From positions 1 through 6,470 of the forward strand of contig JBLHGN010000210.1 of the NCBI GenBank assembly GCA_047616325.1: 6,470 nucleotides of DNA, written 5' to 3'. The translations under genes and the position numbers were made by a program. This DNA is from JBLHGN01 sp047616325 (GTDB taxonomy: Bacteria > Pseudomonadota > Gammaproteobacteria > Pseudomonadales > Cellvibrionaceae). Below the pieces are notes generated by a model, which saw nothing but the letters and a program-made list of their open reading frames with translations, did no database searches and had not been told where the DNA came from. Numbering within the stretch: position 1 is the stretch's first letter; the number at the start of each line of letters is the position of its first letter. Of this stretch, positions 1 through 5,391 are shown piece by piece.

Positions 1-337
1 AGCGAACCTTTGCCGCATCTCCGGTCATTTGCAGAAAGAACCACTTCTGTTTCTGACCTATGCAAAGTGGTTTTGAGCGCTTGCGCTGCATAGCTTCCGG
101 GATGCGGTAATGTAACCACCTTTTAGTACGCTGAATGATTTTCACATCTGAAGACTCCAAGCCCACCTCTTCATATAACTCCCGATATAAAGCTTGCTCT
201 ACAGATTCACCTTTATCAATGCCGCCCTGAGGGAACTGCCATGATTGCTGACCTACTCTTTTTGCGAGAAATACCTTGCCCTTGCCATCACTGATAACAA
301 TGCCGACATTAGCGCGAAAACCGTCTTTATCAACCAC
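1..337 (-). CDS. rppH: RNA pyrophosphohydrolase RppH (Nudix), C-terminus cut off by window edge
   Basis: RppH removes pyrophosphate from the 5' triphosphate end of mRNAs, which triggers 5'-end-dependent decay by RNase E. The visible 112 residues begin V-V-D-K-D-G-F-R and align without gaps to the E. coli enzyme from its first residue. The Nudix box lies at about residues 38-60 (GGIDKGES then RELYEEVGL), with metal-binding glutamates E53, E56 and E57 in the expected places. The WQFPQGG motif (33-39) and the CIGQKQKWF motif near residue 95 are further family signatures. The start is a GTG at 335-337, chosen because it matches the family N-terminus and has AGGT 8 bases upstream (346-349); the frame stays open further upstream but without family similarity. 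The family is about 160 residues long, so roughly 50 C-terminal residues lie outside the window. The gene is divergent from the HAD phosphatase gene. Confidence 0.95.
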   Translation of the reverse strand, partial: MVDKDGFRANVGIVISDGKGKVFLAKRVGQQSWQFPQGGIDKGESVEQALYRELYEEVGLESSDVKIIQRTKRWLHYRIPEAMQRKRSKPLCIGQKQKWFFLQMTGDAAKVR

Positions 338-374
338 TATTTTGTACCTGTGATGGGGAATGATGAATCTTTCT

Positions 375-403
375 ATTGTTCCATAGTATTGGGGTATCGG
401 CAA
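375..403 (-). promoter_or_regulatory. Candidate sigma70 promoter for rppH
   Basis: On the minus strand a -35-like TTGCCG (398-403) is separated by 17 bases from a -10-like AACAAT (375-380). Each matches the consensus at four of six positions. It would start transcription near 368, about 30 bases before the GTG start. This is inferred from sequence alone, and weak matches like this occur by chance. Confidence 0.35.
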
Positions 404-410
404 TTTTCTC

Positions 411-439
411 TTGAGCCGCCGCTAGTTGATCGCTATCCT
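411..439 (+). promoter_or_regulatory. Candidate sigma70 promoter for the HAD phosphatase gene
   Basis: TTGAGC (411-416) and TATCCT (434-439) are exactly 17 bases apart on the plus strand. Transcription would start near 446, leaving a leader of about 25 bases before the ATG at 471. The site lies in the 133-base divergent region shared with rppH and sits beside the candidate rppH promoter. Supported by sequence match only. Confidence 0.4.
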
Positions 440-470
440 TTCAATCATTCTCATAATTCTGGTTTAATTA

Positions 471-1127
471 ATGGCTATAGCAATCTTTGATTTAGACAAT
501 ACCTTGATTGCGGGCGATAGCGACCACAGCTGGGGCGAGTTTTTAGTTACCCATAATCTGGTCGATCAAGGTCATTACAAAGCCATGAACGACACATTCT
601 ACGCTGACTATGAAAATGGCTGCTTAGATATATTTAAGTATCTTGAATTTTCACTAAAGGCTCTCGTTGGTTTATCCCAGAATAAGCTCATAACCCTGCA
701 TCGCCAGTTTATGGAAGAGATGATCGAGCCGTTAAAGCTACCAAAAGCCGCACACCTGATAGAGCAACATCGTTCAGCGGGAGACCGGCTGCTAGTGATC
801 ACAGCTACCAATTCTTTTGTTGCCGAACCTATCGTAAAGTCACTTGGCATAAGCGAGCTTTTAGCCACAGACCCAGAAATAATTGATGGCTTTTTTACCG
901 GAAAAATCGTCGGGACCCCAACCTATCAATATGGGAAGGTCGAACGATTAAATAGCTGGCTACAAGAAAACAATGAAACCTTGGATGGGAGCTGTTTTTA
1001 TAGCGACTCCATTAACGACCTGCCTTTACTCCTGGAGGTGGCCTGCCCTATTGCCGTAGACCCAGACGATGCTTTGCGTCAAGAGGCCTTGCGCCGACAC
1101 TGGAAAATAATCTCACTTCGTAGCTAA
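471..1127 (+). CDS. HAD-IB family phosphatase (SerB-like; possible histidinol-phosphate phosphatase)
   Basis: A 218-residue cytosolic haloacid-dehalogenase phosphohydrolase of subfamily IB. All four HAD motifs are visible: motif I FDLDNT with nucleophile D7 and acid/base D9, motif II ITAT with T111, motif III lysine K156 in YGK, and motif IV YSDSINDLPLL with D179 and D183 for Mg2+. The segment from about 15 to 100 is the helical cap. No signal peptide or membrane segment is seen. Proteins of this type are often annotated HAD-IB hydrolase. From memory, a pseudomonad homologue located beside rppH has been linked to the histidinol-phosphate phosphatase step of histidine synthesis, so that substrate is plausible here but not shown by the sequence. 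Phosphoserine or another phosphomonoester remains possible. The Shine-Dalgarno sequence is weak; the ATG is chosen because motif I starts immediately after it, as is usual. Confidence 0.9.
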   Translation: MAIAIFDLDNTLIAGDSDHSWGEFLVTHNLVDQGHYKAMNDTFYADYENGCLDIFKYLEFSLKALVGLSQNKLITLHRQFMEEMIEPLKLPKAAHLIEQHRSAGDRLLVITATNSFVAEPIVKSLGISELLATDPEIIDGFFTGKIVGTPTYQYGKVERLNSWLQENNETLDGSCFYSDSINDLPLLLEVACPIAVDPDDALRQEALRRHWKIISLRS

Positions 1128-1199
1128 ATTGATATAATCAGGAAAATCTTGACGTCCGGTTAAGGGACAATTGCGCTAATTAACACCGAATTTAGATTC
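1128..1199. other. Convergent gap between HAD phosphatase gene and gcvH
   Basis: These 72 bases separate the 3' ends of two converging genes. I looked for a terminator on both strands and found only weak stems, such as GTCC/GGAC around 1153-1169, with no adjoining T-run. Termination here may be Rho-dependent or use a structure I cannot judge by eye. Confidence 0.5.
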
Positions 1200-1589
1200 C
1201 TACTCGTCTTCAATCGCCATAAGGTAGCGCTCAGCATCCATCATATCGTCAAGCTCACTAGGATTTGATACCTTTATCCTAAAAAACCAACCATCTGCAT
1301 AGGGAGAATGATTGACAGTCTCTGGCTCATCTTCCAGCGCAGGATTAACCTCAATGACTTCGCCGGTCACGGGTGAATAGATATCCGAAGCTGCTTTGAC
1401 AGATTCGATAACAGCAATCTCTGCCCCTGCATCAACCTCAGCACCAATCTCAGGGAGCTCAACGTAAACGACATCGCCAAGAGCCTCCTGCGCGTGATCT
1501 GTAATGCCTATCACTACAGTACCGTCACTGTCTAACCGCGCCCATTCATGGCTAGGCGCGTATTTTAATTCTACTGGCAACTCACTCAT
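1200..1589 (-). CDS. gcvH: Glycine cleavage system H protein
   Basis: GcvH is the lipoyl-carrying shuttle of the glycine cleavage complex. It takes the aminomethyl group from P-protein, presents it to T-protein, and is re-oxidised by L-protein. The 129-residue length matches the family. The lipoylation site is K65 in IESVKAASD (61-69), and the flanking SHEW (13-16), GDVVYVELPE (38-47) and SPVTGEV (72-78) segments are typical of this lipoyl-domain fold. The ATG start at 1587-1589 has a clear AAGGA (1596-1600) 6 bases upstream. The gene follows srkA by 142 bases on the same strand and converges on the HAD phosphatase gene. gcvT and gcvP, often its operon partners, are absent on both sides, so the rest of the complex must be encoded elsewhere. 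I found no convincing promoter or glycine riboswitch in the upstream gap. Confidence 0.97.
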   Translation of the reverse strand: MSELPVELKYAPSHEWARLDSDGTVVIGITDHAQEALGDVVYVELPEIGAEVDAGAEIAVIESVKAASDIYSPVTGEVIEVNPALEDEPETVNHSPYADGWFFRIKVSNPSELDDMMDAERYLMAIEDE

Positions 1590-1714
1590 GGTTAGTCCTT
1601 AACTTTATCCTGTCAATAATACTCGTTGTTTTAAGGCTATTGTAGTTTTAGTTTTGCTAACCAGCCCGTTGAGGGGGTGGGGAAAATCGATCGAAAATTA
1701 AATCTTGGCGTGAA

Positions 1715-1737
1715 CTATAGCTGGTAAAAAGCTATAG
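1715..1737. repeat. 7-bp inverted repeat over the srkA stop codon
   Basis: CTATAGC (1715-1721) and GCTATAG (1731-1737) can pair across a 9-base loop. In minus-strand RNA the loop begins with five U's. The right arm includes the srkA stop codon. No T-run follows on the minus strand, so it is not a standard intrinsic terminator. The CTATAG core is itself a palindrome, so the two arms could also be read as two copies of one short site. Confidence 0.45.
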
Positions 1738-2724
1738 CCGAACTTCGAGCGGCGGCTCATTTAGCACCGCCAGCTGCTCACGAAGCGCAAGAATATGGTC
1801 GCTCCAATATCGTGGAGAATCAAACCAAGAAAATGCTCGAGGAAATGCAGGGTCTGTCCAGCGTCTTGCGATCCAAGCACTGTGATGCATGATTCTTAGC
1901 GTCCGAAACACTTCGATTAATCTCAATTCTCGATAATCAAAGTCATAAAACTCATTGTAACCTTCTACTATTTCAGTCATTTGCGCAGTCTGCTCCTGCC
2001 GGTCGCCCGATAACAGCATCCAAAGATCTTGAATGGCTGGCGCCATTCGCGCGTCATCAAAATCGACGAAATGCGGGTAGTCATCGCGCCACAATATATT
2101 GCCTGAATGGCAGTCGCCATGGACGCGAATATTATTGACCTCGCCATAGTCGGCAAGAATCCGATCAATAGCTTTGAGAACATCCAGCGCTAAGGAATCA
2201 TAAGCGGGGCTTAACTCTTTTGGCATAAAATCTTTACTGATAAGCCTGTATGAGTCCCAACCAAAATTTTTGGCATTTAAAGTGGGCCGGTGCTTAAACT
2301 TGCTAGCAGCGCCAATTCCATGAAACCGGCCCAATAATCTACCTAAAATAAGTAGATTGTCTAGATTATCTAACTCTGGCGCATGACCCCCTTTGCGCTC
2401 ATAAAGCGCGAACCGGAATCCCGCATAGTGACTAATGCTCTTTTTCTTTGTGTTAATCCAGGGACAGACGACAGGCAGCTCCTGCTCTTTAAGCTGGAAG
2501 CAATATTGATGCTCTTCATCAATTTGCTCATCAGTCCAGCGCTCGGGGCGGTAAAATTTCACAATCATGGGGGTTTTGTCTTCAATGCCGATCTGATAGA
2601 CACGATTTTCATAGCTATTTAACGCCAAAAACCGGCCATCACAGAGAAAGCCTTGGCTCTCAACAGCATCGATTAGCACATCGGGTGTTAGCGCATCAAA
2701 CGGATGGCTATTAAGTTCGCTCAT
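1732..2724 (-). CDS. srkA: Stress response serine/threonine protein kinase SrkA (YihE/RdoA)
   Basis: A 330-residue cytosolic kinase of the aminoglycoside-phosphotransferase-like fold, matching the length and motifs of E. coli SrkA (YihE), which is induced by envelope stress and counters programmed death. Visible motifs are SYENRVYQ (37-44, nucleotide-binding strand), IVKFYRPERW (54-63, with the ATP-contacting lysine), the catalytic-loop HGDCHSGN (202-209, catalytic D204), and DFDDAR (221-226, metal-binding aspartates). They are followed by QDLWMLLSGD (232-241) and RRWTDPAFP (287-295), all SrkA-like. The ATG at 2722-2724 lies 5 bases after the arfB stop codon, with GGA about 9 bases upstream, so translation is probably coupled to arfB. 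In E. coli srkA is paired with dsbA; no dsbA is found here. Assignment to the family is firm, while the physiological role is carried over from E. coli. Confidence 0.95.
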   Translation of the reverse strand: MSELNSHPFDALTPDVLIDAVESQGFLCDGRFLALNSYENRVYQIGIEDKTPMIVKFYRPERWTDEQIDEEHQYCFQLKEQELPVVCPWINTKKKSISHYAGFRFALYERKGGHAPELDNLDNLLILGRLLGRFHGIGAASKFKHRPTLNAKNFGWDSYRLISKDFMPKELSPAYDSLALDVLKAIDRILADYGEVNNIRVHGDCHSGNILWRDDYPHFVDFDDARMAPAIQDLWMLLSGDRQEQTAQMTEIVEGYNEFYDFDYRELRLIEVFRTLRIMHHSAWIARRWTDPAFPRAFSWFDSPRYWSDHILALREQLAVLNEPPLEVRL

Positions 2725-2729
2725 AAATT

Positions 2730-3146
2730 CTAGTCCAGATTAGGTTTGCCGCGCATGGTCTTCTTTTTACCGTGCTGAGTCTTTTTGTCCACTCGCCTGA
2801 CTTGCGAGCCTCGTGTCGGCTTGGTCGGCCTTCTTGCCTTGGCGGTAAAGCCGGCAGATTGAATCAATTGTTGCAACCGCTCGATGGCCTCAATCCGATT
2901 TTTGTCCTGGCTCCGATATTGTTGAGCCTTAATAATAACAATGCCATCTTTGGATATTCTATTATCACTTAAGCGCAATAGTCTTTGTTTGTAAAAATCT
3001 GGGAGTGAGGATTGACTAATATCAAAACGCAGATGGATGGCCGAGGACACTTTATTGACGTTTTGCCCACCTGGCCCCTGAGCCCGTATCGCTGAAAAAT
3101 CAAGCTCGGCCTCGGAAATTGAAACATTACTAGAAATAATCAACAT
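2730..3146 (-). CDS. arfB: Peptidyl-tRNA hydrolase ArfB (YaeJ), ribosome rescue factor
   Basis: ArfB rescues ribosomes stalled on mRNAs without a stop codon. Its GGQ domain hydrolyses peptidyl-tRNA while its basic C-terminal tail sits in the empty mRNA channel. The 138-residue protein has the GPGGQNVNK motif with GGQ at 26-28, and a lysine/arginine-rich tail from about 103 to 135 (KARRPTKPTRG, KKTQHGKKKT). It lacks the codon-recognition domains of release factors RF1 and RF2, as expected for ArfB. The start ATG overlaps the stop of the DUF1653 gene by one base (TAATG), and srkA follows 5 bases downstream. The start has no strong Shine-Dalgarno of its own, which suggests translational coupling within the operon. 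Confidence 0.96.
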   Translation of the reverse strand: MLIISSNVSISEAELDFSAIRAQGPGGQNVNKVSSAIHLRFDISQSSLPDFYKQRLLRLSDNRISKDGIVIIKAQQYRSQDKNRIEAIERLQQLIQSAGFTAKARRPTKPTRGSQVRRVDKKTQHGKKKTMRGKPNLD

Positions 3147-3364
3147 TAGTCACCGGGCTCAACAAAACTAAATCGAGGTACCTGCTCGCCTTCAAACGAC
3201 ACCAATTCTCGAAACATGCCCAAGGGTCTTACCCACATGCTGTAATCACCGTAAAGTGTTCGATAAACAACTAGCTCCTCCTGCGTCTCACTGTGGGTGG
3301 CTACTTCTATGACCTGATAGAGATTGCCTTTGTAATGCTTGTAGATGCCTTTTGCGATACTCAT
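3146..3364 (-). CDS. DUF1653 domain protein of unknown function
   Basis: A 72-residue soluble protein that I recognise as a DUF1653 member from the segments GIYKHYKGNLYQV (6-18), ATHSETQEELVVY (22-34), LYGDYSMWVRP (37-47, with MF at 50-51) and PRF (63-65). The family has no established function that I can state. There is no signal peptide, membrane helix or catalytic triad to read. The ATG at 3362-3364 has AAGG 7 bases upstream, and this AAGG is formed by the last codons of the upstream FAH-type gene, 4 bases away. Its stop overlaps the arfB start. The gene is therefore translated from the same message as the acylpyruvate hydrolase, ArfB and SrkA, but this context does not settle its job. Confidence 0.88.
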   Translation of the reverse strand: MSIAKGIYKHYKGNLYQVIEVATHSETQEELVVYRTLYGDYSMWVRPLGMFRELVSFEGEQVPRFSFVEPGD

Positions 3365-3368
3365 AAAA

Positions 3369-4043
3369 TTACCTTGCGGAGGAACCGACTTCAGTTATGC
3401 AATGGATACTCTCCGATAGGCTGAGGCTTAATTGATCACCGATTTTCAACGGCCCAACCCCTGCAGGAGTTCCAGTCAGCACTATATCACCAGGCAACAA
3501 TGTAAAAAACTGACTGATGTAAGACAGTAAGCCTAACACCGGCATTAGCATATCTGCTGTATTACCGTTTTGCTTTATCTTCTGATTTTGTCGCAAAACG
3601 ATCTGCTGATTTTGTAAATTGGTGCTTTCAGTGATAGGCACAAAGTCAGAAACCGGACAGGCTCCATCAAAAGATTTGGCTTTTTCCCATGGCAAGCGTT
3701 TTTCTTTGAGCTCCTGCTGTAGGTCTCGAAGAGTTAGATCTAGCGCAAGACCAATTCCGGCTATAGCTGTAGACGCTTGATCTTCGGTGCAGTTACTAAG
3801 CGATTGTCCAATAAGAATACTCATCTCCGCTTCAAAGTGGCATTCACCAAGATCAGTGGGTATAACTAAGGGCTCGTCAAGTTTCACCAAGGCCGTACTT
3901 GGCTTCATAAATAAGACAGGCTCGGTCGGCACCGGATTATTTAATTCTTTAGCATGAGCCGCATAGTTTCTCCCCACACACACGACTTTCCCCAAAGGCA
4001 AGTCGCTTACCTCCCCTCCAACAAAATGTTGGTAATTTTGCAT
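3369..4043 (-). CDS. FAH-family hydrolase, FAHD1/YcgM-like (acylpyruvate hydrolase / oxaloacetate decarboxylase type)
   Basis: A 224-residue cytosolic enzyme of the fumarylacetoacetate hydrolase family. VCVGRNYAAHAKE (21-33) opens the catalytic domain, FEAEMSILIG (70-79) supplies metal ligands E71 and E73, D102 in ALDLTLRD is the third, and LTGTPAGVGPL (189-199) is the family C-terminal signature. H30, E33, Q109 and K123 fall at the positions I recall as catalytic in human FAHD1, which cleaves acylpyruvates and decarboxylates oxaloacetate; that numbering is from memory. Substrate is therefore inferred to be a short acylpyruvate or oxaloacetate; a role in aromatic catabolism is less likely because no pathway neighbours are present. 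The ATG at 4041-4043 has AGGA 6 bases upstream. This gene heads the tight cluster with DUF1653, arfB and srkA. Confidence 0.92.
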   Translation of the reverse strand: MQNYQHFVGGEVSDLPLGKVVCVGRNYAAHAKELNNPVPTEPVLFMKPSTALVKLDEPLVIPTDLGECHFEAEMSILIGQSLSNCTEDQASTAIAGIGLALDLTLRDLQQELKEKRLPWEKAKSFDGACPVSDFVPITESTNLQNQQIVLRQNQKIKQNGNTADMLMPVLGLLSYISQFFTLLPGDIVLTGTPAGVGPLKIGDQLSLSLSESIHCITEVGSSAR

Positions 4044-4072
4044 ATGAATTCCTAGTGTCAGTATCTCAGGCC

Positions 4073-4091
4073 AAGTTAGTTAGGCTTAACC
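4073..4091. repeat. Short inverted repeat upstream of the FAH-type gene
   Basis: In the 65-base gap between the membrane-protein gene and the FAH-type gene, TTAGG and CCTAA flank a 5-base CTTAA loop near 4080-4094. The outer bases add a partial extension with one mismatch. No T-run follows on the minus strand, so this is not a convincing terminator; it could be a weak operator-like site or chance. Confidence 0.2.
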
Positions 4092-4108
4092 TAAGTTTGA
4101 AAGATCAG

Positions 4109-4474
4109 TTAAAAAATAATCGGCTTATCGTCATTGAGATAAATTGCACCCTTAACAATGCGATATATTAACCAAACAGTGACCACTGCCGCGCTGAGCC
4201 AGCCGAGCAATATAAGCCACGATAGCCACGCTAAAATAGTCCACAACAAGCCGTACCAAAAAGTGTTTACCTGCCAGCGAAAGTGCCCCTCTAACCAACT
4301 TTCGCTAACGTCATCCATTTTAAGGTAGTTAATGACCAATGCAGCAATAGCAGTTAGGCCCCCAGTAACAAAACCCAGAGCTTGTAATAAATAAACTAAC
4401 AGCGTTAGATTCTTGTTTTTAGATGGGCTAGGCATCTTCCAGATGTCATCCCTATCATTGGCATCCTTATTCAT
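4109..4474 (-). CDS. Small three-helix membrane protein, DUF4870/COG3671-like
   Basis: A 121-residue predicted inner-membrane protein of unknown function. A charged N-terminus (1-21) is followed by hydrophobic helices at about 23-50, 70-91 and 92-108, and a short polar tail (KPIIF). The segment LVINYLKMDD (47-56), the SHFRWQ-like EGHFRWQVNTFWY (62-74), and WLIYRIVKGAIYLND (101-115) resemble the widespread small membrane proteins of COG3671/DUF4870, which I recognise by pattern only. The ATG at 4472-4474 has AAGGA roughly 10 bases upstream. The gene precedes the FAH-type gene by 65 bases on the same strand. It may be co-transcribed with it, although that gap is larger than those inside the operon. 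Confidence 0.8.
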   Translation of the reverse strand: MNKDANDRDDIWKMPSPSKNKNLTLLVYLLQALGFVTGGLTAIAALVINYLKMDDVSESWLEGHFRWQVNTFWYGLLWTILAWLSWLILLGWLSAAVVTVWLIYRIVKGAIYLNDDKPIIF

Positions 4475-4876
4475 TGCGAATATTTTCCTTATTTAATCAT
4501 TTAATCCAGATTAAAAACATACTTTGGAACCGTAGTTTTTGATCCTGGAAACATTGCAAAGTCCGAAAAATCGCAATGGTTTTAATATGCTTAATGGTAA
4601 CATAAGGTTATTGTGTTGACGGCTCAACCTCTAGCTAGAAAAATATTTTAGGGTACTTTTATACGACCTTAAGGACAAAAATAGTGGCAATCCAGAAATG
4701 GCTCAACATCGCAAAAATAGATATTTTCCGTATTTGTTACCTTAAATAACCCTATTTAACAAAAAAATACCACCAAATAAGCATTTATTGGTCCTAAATT
4801 TAAACAAAATTAGCCAAATCGATAAAAAACCCATACACTTACGCGCTCTTGGGCCAACTGCCGTTTTATTTGGTTG
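4475..4876. other. AT-rich intergenic region without a credible gene
   Basis: About 400 bases between divergent genes, rich in A/T homopolymer runs. No open frame on either strand shows coding character; the longest candidate with an ATG that I examined by eye (from 4699) encodes only 15 residues. A weak plus-strand promoter candidate is TTGACG (4616-4621) with AAAAAT 17 bases on (4639-4644). TTTGTTA (4733-4739) and TAACAAA (4757-4763) form a 7-bp inverted repeat. The region must hold the promoter of the leftward membrane-protein gene and probably upstream elements of the rightward csp gene, but none is clear enough to place firmly. Confidence 0.6.
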
Positions 4877-4882
4877 TATGAT
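4877..4882 (+). promoter_or_regulatory. Candidate -10 element for the csp gene
   Basis: TATGAT at 4877-4882 is a five-of-six match to a sigma70 -10 box. It would start transcription near 4889, giving a leader of about 110 bases, in the range known for cold-shock genes. No good -35 box lies at the proper distance, so this placement is tentative. TACAAT at 4908-4913 is an alternative. Confidence 0.3.
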
Positions 4883-4888
4883 CCTGAG

Positions 4889-4999
4889 TCGCTTCCGAAC
4901 CATAGTTTACAATTTGATAAGGAAGTGTTGGCTAGCCCCGTGATGAGGCTGGATATTTTTAATGCCTTAAACGGTATACATTTTTTAAGTGAGGTTATT
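4889..4999 (+). promoter_or_regulatory. Putative structured 5' leader of the csp gene
   Basis: Three hairpins can be drawn in the RNA. CGCTTCC (4890-4896) pairs with GGAAGTG (4921-4927) with one G-U. AGCC (4934-4937) pairs with GGCT (4947-4950). CTTAAA (4966-4971) pairs with TTTAAG (4984-4989), ending just before the GAGG ribosome-binding site (4991-4994). Long structured leaders control translation of CspA-type genes in E. coli. That this one does the same is inference. Confidence 0.4.
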
Positions 5000-5212
5000 A
5001 TGTCAGGGGAAAGAGTTTCTGGCACTGTTAAGTGGTTTAACGACAGTAAGGGTTTTGGATTCATTGAACAAGAAGGCGGCGGTGACGTATTTGTTCACCA
5101 CAGCGCTATTCAAGCTGATGGATTTAAATCATTGAAAGAAGGTCAGGCAGTAACGATGGAAGTTACTCAAGGCCAAAAAGGCGCTCAAGCTGAGAACGTA
5201 GTTGCCGATTAA
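5000..5212 (+). CDS. CspA-family cold-shock protein
   Basis: A 70-residue single cold-shock domain (OB fold) that binds single-stranded RNA and DNA, typically melting mRNA secondary structure. The RNP1 motif KGFGFI lies at 17-22 and RNP2 VFVHH at 30-34. The GTVKWFN start of the fold (8-14) and C-terminal QAENV (63-67) are typical. The ATG at 5000-5002 is preferred because GAGG (4991-4994) lies 5 bases upstream and the length fits the family. The frame is open 42 codons further upstream from a TTG at 4874, but that extension has no Csp similarity. The gene is transcribed alone, away from the membrane-protein gene and toward rpmG, and ends in a strong terminator. The sequence cannot tell which csp paralogue this is or whether it is cold-induced. 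Confidence 0.96.
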   Translation: MSGERVSGTVKWFNDSKGFGFIEQEGGGDVFVHHSAIQADGFKSLKEGQAVTMEVTQGQKGAQAENVVAD

Positions 5213-5253
5213 TTTCTTCCACTGTCGCTAGATGGTTGTAAGAAAATTTTAAG

Positions 5254-5285
5254 AAACCCCAAACAGCAATGTTTGGGGTTTTTTT
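5254..5285 (+). terminator. Intrinsic terminator of the csp gene
   Basis: A perfect 12-bp stem (5254-5265 with 5270-5281) closes a GCAA tetraloop of the stable GNRA type and continues into a T-run to 5285. It lies 41 bases after the csp stop codon. Confidence 0.95.
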
Positions 5286-5321
5286 ATGCCTCGATGGCAT
5301 CTATCCATAAAACTAATCGAC

Positions 5322-5351
5322 AAAAAAAAATCCTACCATTAGGCAGGATTT
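5322..5351 (-). terminator. Intrinsic terminator of the rpmB-rpmG operon
   Basis: Read on the minus strand, a 10-bp stem with one G-U pair (5342-5351 with 5328-5337) and a TAAT loop runs into a T-tract encoded by the nine A's at 5322-5330. It begins about 40 bases after the rpmG stop and faces the csp terminator. Confidence 0.93.
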
Positions 5352-5391
5352 CTTTACTACGCTAAGAATAGCTGCTGCTATACCGAGAGTA

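Noticed and set aside
245..490. 81-codon plus-strand open frame
   Set aside because: Its first part lies antisense to the clear rppH coding sequence, it has no recognisable domain, and it runs into the start of the HAD gene in another frame.
608..868. Minus-strand frame within the HAD phosphatase gene
   Set aside because: Antisense shadow of a gene with all four HAD motifs; low-complexity serine-rich product.
1133..1138. Perfect TATAAT on the plus strand after the HAD gene
   Set aside because: No -35 box at the right distance and nothing downstream to transcribe except antisense to gcvH.
1671..1682. G-rich run in the gap upstream of gcvH, considered as a G-quadruplex
   Set aside because: Only two G-tracts are present; four are needed.
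1590..1731. Glycine riboswitch upstream of gcvH
   Set aside because: The gap is rather short and I could not find the conserved aptamer elements or a paired expression platform.
1977..2183. 68-codon minus-strand frame inside srkA
   Set aside because: Alternative frame over the kinase catalytic loop; no independent support.
2383..2972. Plus-strand frames across srkA and arfB (2383-2622 and 2772-2972)
   Set aside because: Antisense to two well-conserved genes, with no family likeness.
4041..4051. CATATG overlapping GAATTC at the FAH-type start, resembling a cloning junction
   Set aside because: The bases form a natural start codon and AGGA ribosome-binding site within continuous native sequence; coincidence is the simpler explanation.
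4621..4707. Repeated GGCTCAAC octamer (4621-4628 and 4700-4707)
   Set aside because: One repeated 8-mer is expected by chance in about 400 bases.
4699..4746. 15-codon plus-strand frame in the intergenic region
   Set aside because: Very short, no ribosome-binding site, no family; expected by chance in AT-rich DNA.
4810..5064. 84-codon minus-strand frame across the csp leader and start
   Set aside because: Overlaps the csp gene antisense and shows no recognised domain; its C-terminal part is AT-rich intergenic sequence.
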